NCBI GenBank assembly: GCA_015657535.1
Contig: JADHZB010000758.1
Coordinates: 1-52,152, forward strand
Direction of reading: 5' to 3'
Length of the DNA stretch: 52,152 bases
Source of the DNA: Nephromyces sp. MM_2019
Lineage: Eukaryota; Apicomplexa; Aconoidasida; Nephromycida
Position numbers and translations under genes: made by a program. Shown here one piece after another: positions 47,511-52,152 of this stretch (positions within the stretch are counted from its first letter, which is position 1; each line of letters starts with the position of its first letter). The notes under the pieces are model-generated. The model had not been told where the DNA came from. It saw only the letters and a program-made list of their open reading frames with translations, and made no database searches.

Positions 47511-50500
47511 ATGTCGGGTACTCCCTCTCTAAGCTTTAAACAGGCAGAAGATGATTCCTCAAGTAATGTACGGAAGAGGCCTCGGCTTGCGTCGTATGTT
47601 GAGCCGAGACCGAGCGATGGTAGAAACGAGGAAGCAAGTGAGGGGAATTACGATAGATGTAAGGGCATTGATTCCGCCAACTGTACAGCTCAGTTTAAGG
47701 CCCTACAATTAGGAGACCTCAATCTCTGTGATTTGCTCATGGAGAACATCCTCAAAAAAACACTAGAAGATGAAGGGTCTTTGCAGGTAAGTAATTAAGG
47801 GGATGAAAAATATATTGAAGTACAGCGCAGACGTCTTTAAGCGACTTCTGCCGTGTAAGTCTACACTAGGTAGTACCGATATTGCCGTAATTAGCATGAA
47901 GACGAAAGATGAAAATAGTTTTGGTCAGCCTTGGATCATTTTTATGGTATCTCAAGCGCGTGCACATACTGCTTTGCTATCACGGCCTATGTTTGCTTCC
48001 TGTGAATGTTGTACTACTTAGACACACTAATGGGAAAAGCACGCTCACCACCTATTCTTCATTCCTGCAAATCTTGTACCATTTACACACTGATTGGGAA
48101 GGCAGTCTGTTATACTTAGTAGTGTCGCAACCCTTGACTTTGGGTAAATGGATCTTCCTGGCTTAGTTATAGCAATGCTGCTAGCCTCTCAGTGCCTTCC
48201 ATTGCAGTTTGTTAATGACCATAAACCCACCCCTTTCTATAAATGTGAGCAGTTGTCATGGGATAGCGCAGCCTTGAAGCTTCCCTTGGATCCTGGCCAG
48301 GCTCATTCTATGGCTATCTCAGGAAGCCGTCACTTGGCTATTGTTTGGAACATCTTCATGTTTGGTGATGGCATATCAGCTGCGTGTCTCGAAAATGCCA
48401 CTAAGCTGGATTCACAAGAGGCAACCGAGGAAGTAGTTAAAACGGGTGGAAAAATTAGTAAGGATTGTCATTTTTAGTGATTATGAATCTGCTTATAGTG
48501 TCAGTACGAGGCTATTTTGGTGGAATTTGGTGCTCCATTCATTGTATGAGGAGCTTTGTCTACAAATGCTATGCAATACTGTGAATTCTTCCCTCTTCTT
48601 TTTCTCCTGTTTGCCTGGTTTCTCTAATTTTAGACGCTACGACTCTGCTGTTTACTTGAAGATTCTGTTTTGCAAGTGCGTTTTTTTGTTTCTCTCCTCT
48701 AATCTCGCTTGCCGTGATGAAGCGTTGTAGCAGCAAGCCTGAAAGGGTGGATCGCTCTGTTCTGTTTACTTAAATTTTCGAATAACATCTCTTGAAGTGC
48801 ATTTCAGTGCAGATATTCAAAATTATTTTTTTCATAAACTAAGCGAGCTTTAGGACGTGATAATTTCGTGCTTGGTGTGATTTGGTTATTTATCATAGAA
48901 AATTCACATGTGTGTGTTTTTGTTACTGTAGTGTAATACATGTGTATTGAGCGAAACTTGGTGAAAATTTTGGTGATATACATGTGTGTTGATCAAAACA
49001 TGATTGCTTTTTCGAGATTCTGATGCTCATAAACGAATTCTCTAGGACCACATTGTATCTTAGGTTTAGGCCTAGGCAAGTAGCTTTTTTAATGGTATTA
49101 AAACCACCAAAAAAGCTACTTTTTCCTTCTTTTTTTCCTTGATAAAAAGAAGGAAAAAGTAGCTTGTTGCCTGTGATGTTTTCAGTGTGTTTGATTGATT
49201 GGCGGTACGAATTTATATGCCTTTGTTTTCTGCCTCTAAAATCACAGAAAAATATCCCAACGCTGTTGGGAAAAAATTTGTGTACATGCGAGGGAGAGAG
49301 TGTAGAAGGCTAGTTGCTCAAGAGATGCTGAATCGTTTCAAGGATCAAGATGGTGGTGTGTTCCCACAAGTTACTCAGGCTGTTAGGATGTTCATTGGCC
49401 TTTTTCTGGTTAGTCAACATTTATATAAAAATGGGCTTTTAGAGGCAAACTTGGATGATGACATGTGTGTTTCACAAAGGTAAGGTTATGACCCCTTCGT
49501 TTCACACTCTATTAGTAATGAATAGGGAAACAAAAAGCTAACACTCGTACACGCGCAGAAGCATTTGCAAACGCACAGAAACACTCTCACACACAGGAAC
49601 ACTCGCAAATGCACAGAAACACTTGCAAATGCATAGAAACACTCGCACACACACAGAAACATAAAGATAACACACGCACAGCTAAGAAAGTGCAAACCCA
49701 TCATGCAAGACCATATATCTATCGGACTCTTTATTTCCAAGATATCCTTAGAGTGAAGCGAACATGATTACCAAACCTTGAGTTTTCACAGTAGCAAGGG
49801 GTTGCCCATCATAACCTCTTTTACACACTATAAGGCTACCACTTTACGGCTATAAGACACACTGAGAAAACGCAGTTTTGAACTTCTATTGTTGATATTC
49901 ATGCAATACAACCTTCTATCTTGTTTGAGCTTTGTAGCTACTAATTTACCTTTCCTGGAGGTAAGAAATTCTTCATATTTACAAGTTTCTGTTCTTTTTT
50001 CTTTGGGATTTCTCGCTATCGTATTTTCTTGTTCGACGTTAATTCATCGTTTTTATGTGTGTTTCTTCGTGGCCTAATCTTCATAAGACTATAGTTTATA
50101 GCTAAAGCATTAAGTTTCTTCATATTAACATCGAATAGATTATTTTTCTTCAATCTGTTGATTTTTTTCTTGTCTAAATTGAAGTTGCCTGCTGTTTTCC
50201 GGCTTAGCTTTTGTTGCATTCATTTTATTAGCTTCTTAACGAATTCGCTGCTCTGTTTTGTTATTTTACACACATATGTTTGCAGTTTTTTCGATTGTGT
50301 GCGTTCGTGTGTGCGTGTATGGGTGGGTGTATGTGGATGTCTTGGTGGGTGCGTAGATGTCTGGGCTCGCAGTGAGAACTTGCTAGGAATCATATGATGC
50401 TATTGCAATGGCTTTATATCCGTAGATACTCCCAAGTTTTGTGTGTGTTGATGCCTTTTTCTCCAGGACCAATTGATGGGGGCTGCTCCTCGAGCTTTCC

Positions 50501-51978
50501 GCTGCATCTTCAACGTGTTTGAGATTTGCTTGTGGATTATACCAAACATTTTCGATTTTGGGGGATATCTAGACTTACTCTCAGAGTTTAGTAGGGTAAG
50601 TTTAAATGCTTGATTGAAGATAGTTCAGCCGAATTCGTATGTGTTTTCGTCTTCGGTATCTAAAACTTTGAATGCAAACTCACCCGCCGTGAATCTGCCT
50701 TTTTAAGCTTTGTGTGTTGCAGTGTATGTTTCCTAGTGTATTTTCCTAGTTTGTATGTTGCAATGCCTGTGTTGCAATGTGCGCGCTCTAAATGGCTTGT
50801 TTATAGCAGTTTAACGCTATTGATATCTGCCAGTATGCTTCGTATAATCATTCTTCTTGCAGTTTCTTCCTCTTCTTCCTTTACTATCCTCTGTGTGTCT
50901 GTTATTGCTGAAGGGATGCTTTTTATACTCTCTGTGCTCTTGAGCTAGCACGTACTCTTTTACCTTATTCTTTCAAAATCTCTCACGCGCACACACCATT
51001 ATATCATTAAAAACATATTTCTTTCTCTTTAGATACTGCCTATAAGGAGCTTACCTCTGTTGGTAAACTTCCTAGGTAATCATCAGGCAGAGCTTATAGA
51101 GGAGTATAGAAAACTTGAGCAGCTCTCAAAGGGCGAGAAGAGGAAGATGCAAACTTTTGGAGCAAAATTTGTTGGTTTAGTGAAGACATTAGAACAGAGA
51201 CTGAGCAAAACTTCAGAAATGCATCATATCTTTGTGTGAGTAAATTAAGGGGTTTTTTGGTTTATTTTCTATTGTTGATTGTGCTTGCGTTGGGTGTGTG
51301 TGTGTGTACGTGTACGTGTGCTTGTGTGTTGTGTGTGGTTGCCTGTGTTGTGTGTGTGTTGGTGTGTGTCGTTGTTGTATTTTGTTGTTGTTGTGTGTGT
51401 TAAAATTTGTGTTTTGCTCTCTGTTTTTTTGATTTTTTTCCTTGGCTTTTGGAGGTTTATGATAGGGTTTTCATTGCTTCTAAGATAAGGTTTTTTCGTT
51501 ACTTTTTTAAACTCTTCAGGTTAAGGCGACTGCTCGTTGAATGTCTTCCCCTCACGCATGCTGGAGGTTAGTCATTATATCAAATATACATCCTCATATT
51601 TGTGGAAAAAAAGGAGGAGTTTTAGTAATCAAAAGTAGTCGCACACACACACAAGTGCTAGCAAATCAAATCTTTACCCCGTTTGAGCTTTTTTCCGGCC
51701 TAGTCTGATTGTGTGTGAGCTTCATCTTCAGCCTCTAATGATACTCAAAGTTTTTAATGCTTCGCTGAAGGCTAATTTATGTCTTTCATTTGCTCTCTTG
51801 CAAAGTTTCGGCTTTTCTTTTACTATCCCACACACTACTCCGTCACAATGAAGAACTAAAGTTTCAATTGCCTTGCATACCCAAAAAATTGCTCGCACAC
51901 GCCCTTAAACTAGAGGTTCTGAGGCTATTCCCAGCTCTCGCATTCCCTGCAATAAACGTGCTTGTAAGAGGCTGCTAG
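47511..51978 (+). CDS. Unrecognised eight-exon gene, about 446 residues, nuclear-signal-like N-terminus
   Basis: Exons are 47511-47786, 48208-48457, 49248-49479, 49930-49960, 50467-50595, 51033-51235, 51520-51566 and 51806-51978, all in phase (1341 bases, stop TAG). Donors include gtaagt, gtaagg (twice), gtaaga, gtaagt, gtgagt and gttagt. The N-terminus holds a basic cluster, RKRPRL (21-26), that could be a nuclear localisation signal, followed by an acidic, polar stretch. Then come GKKFVYMRGRECRRLVAQ and a series of hydrophobic helices (IFNVFEICLWIIPNIFDF, LPLLVNFLG), a charged linker (EEYRKLEQLSKGEKRK) and more helices. The product is probably a helical-repeat protein of the nucleus. The 31-base exon 4 is needed to keep phase but rests on a modest acceptor. 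The last exon could instead be spliced onward beyond the window. A faint likeness to THOC1 around the GKKF region is not enough to name it. Confidence 0.5.
49078..49165 (+). repeat. Three-armed inverted repeat with mutually exclusive hairpins
   Basis: The arm aagtagctttttt (49078-49090) pairs with aaaaaagctactt (49109-49121). The overlapping arm 49113-49134 pairs perfectly over 22 bases with 49144-49165 across a 9-base loop. Both hairpins use the middle arm, so only one can form at a time. The element lies in intron 2 of the plus-strand gene, 82 bases before exon 3. Confidence 0.9.
49540..49680. repeat. AC-rich tandem repeat, unit about 22 bp
   Basis: Repeats of the form cacagaaacactcgcaaatg occur six or so times with variation, in intron 3 of the plus-strand gene. 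The plus strand is A/C-rich here, the reverse of the usual intron bias. It gives a Cys/Phe/Val-rich minus-strand frame that is an artefact. Confidence 0.8.
51295..51412 (+). repeat. GT-rich simple repeat in intron 6 of the last gene
   Basis: (GT)n with interruptions, between exons ending at 51235 and starting at 51520. It gives a Val/Cys-rich frame that is an artefact. Confidence 0.8.
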
Positions 51979-52152
51979 TCGGTAATTGCTCCAGTCTGTG
52001 TGCGTATTGCTCTATATTGCGAAGGTTTGTGTATGTTTAAGCTCAAAATATGAGGTTGTGAATACAGCTGCGCACCTAATAGAAGCATAAATCGTGTACT
52101 AAGCCAAGGAAATATCTTTAAGCTATCCTCAGGCATTAAGCCGGAGACTTTT
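51979..52152 (+). other. Window end, no feature
   Basis: It follows the proposed stop of the plus-strand gene. It is either 3' UTR or, if the last exon is spliced earlier, intron. Nothing else is seen. Confidence 0.3.

Noticed and set aside
48636..48677. Possible extra exon in the plus-strand gene after a strong acceptor
   Set aside because: None of its frames fits the phases of its neighbours, whereas exon 2 joins exon 3 directly in phase.
49486..49740. Cys/Phe/Val-rich minus-strand frame
   Set aside because: Antisense reading of the AC-rich 22-bp repeat.
47511..51978. Naming the last gene THOC1
   Set aside because: Only a short stretch around GKKFVYMRGRECRRL resembles THOC1; the rest does not follow the family's order of segments.
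1..52152. tRNA, rRNA or transposon genes
   Set aside because: No T-arm consensus with a matching cloverleaf, no rRNA-like sequence and no transposase or reverse-transcriptase motif was seen by eye; a tRNAscan-SE and Rfam run would be decisive.

Overview
The window is nuclear DNA from an intron-rich, AT-rich protist. The best hints to lineage are the ribosomal protein eS17, whose core reads like an alveolate/apicomplexan copy, and a plant- and apicomplexan-type UDP-sugar pyrophosphorylase. I therefore lean towards an apicomplexan or close relative; no genus can be read from the sequence. Most true coding sequence sits in short exons, so long open frames find little of it. I built the gene models by hand from splice sites, continuous reading phase and, where possible, family motifs.

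Layout. (1) 1-5 kb, minus strand: the N-terminal part of a multi-exon gene, possibly condensin subunit CAP-G, running off the left edge. (2) 5.1-9.9 kb: no gene seen. (3) 9983-13026, plus: eS17 (RPS17), four exons, the first coding exon being only the ATG. (4) 16183-18000, minus: LSM1 with a very long disordered N-terminal extension, probably with a 5' leader intron reaching towards 21.4 kb. (5) 23.9-26.0 kb, minus: one small tentative gene and a four-exon unrecognised gene of 219 residues. (6) 28381-38563, plus: UDP-sugar pyrophosphorylase, ten exons, 660 residues, with large repeat-bearing introns and probably a 2-kb 5' UTR intron. (7) 38.6-40.7 kb: convergent intergenic interval. (8) 40674-47464, minus: an unrecognised gene of about 34 small exons and about 1145 residues, with a helical body and a coiled-coil C-terminus. 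(9) 47511 onward, plus: an unrecognised gene of eight exons starting only 46 bp from the start of gene 8.

Two genome habits help in reading the window. Long introns are mostly T/G-rich on the sense strand, so base skew predicts the transcribed strand and points to unseen leader introns. Donor s after GT are loose (gtaagt, gtcagt, gtaggt, gttagt, gtgcgt), and one GC-AG intron is likely.

The recognisable genes are housekeeping: translation (eS17), mRNA decay (LSM1), nucleotide-sugar supply (USP) and perhaps chromosome condensation (CAP-G-like). I see no operon, mobile element, tRNA, rRNA or CRISPR array, and no clear sign that neighbouring genes form a dedicated system. The most novel content is the set of multi-exon genes without a recognisable family.
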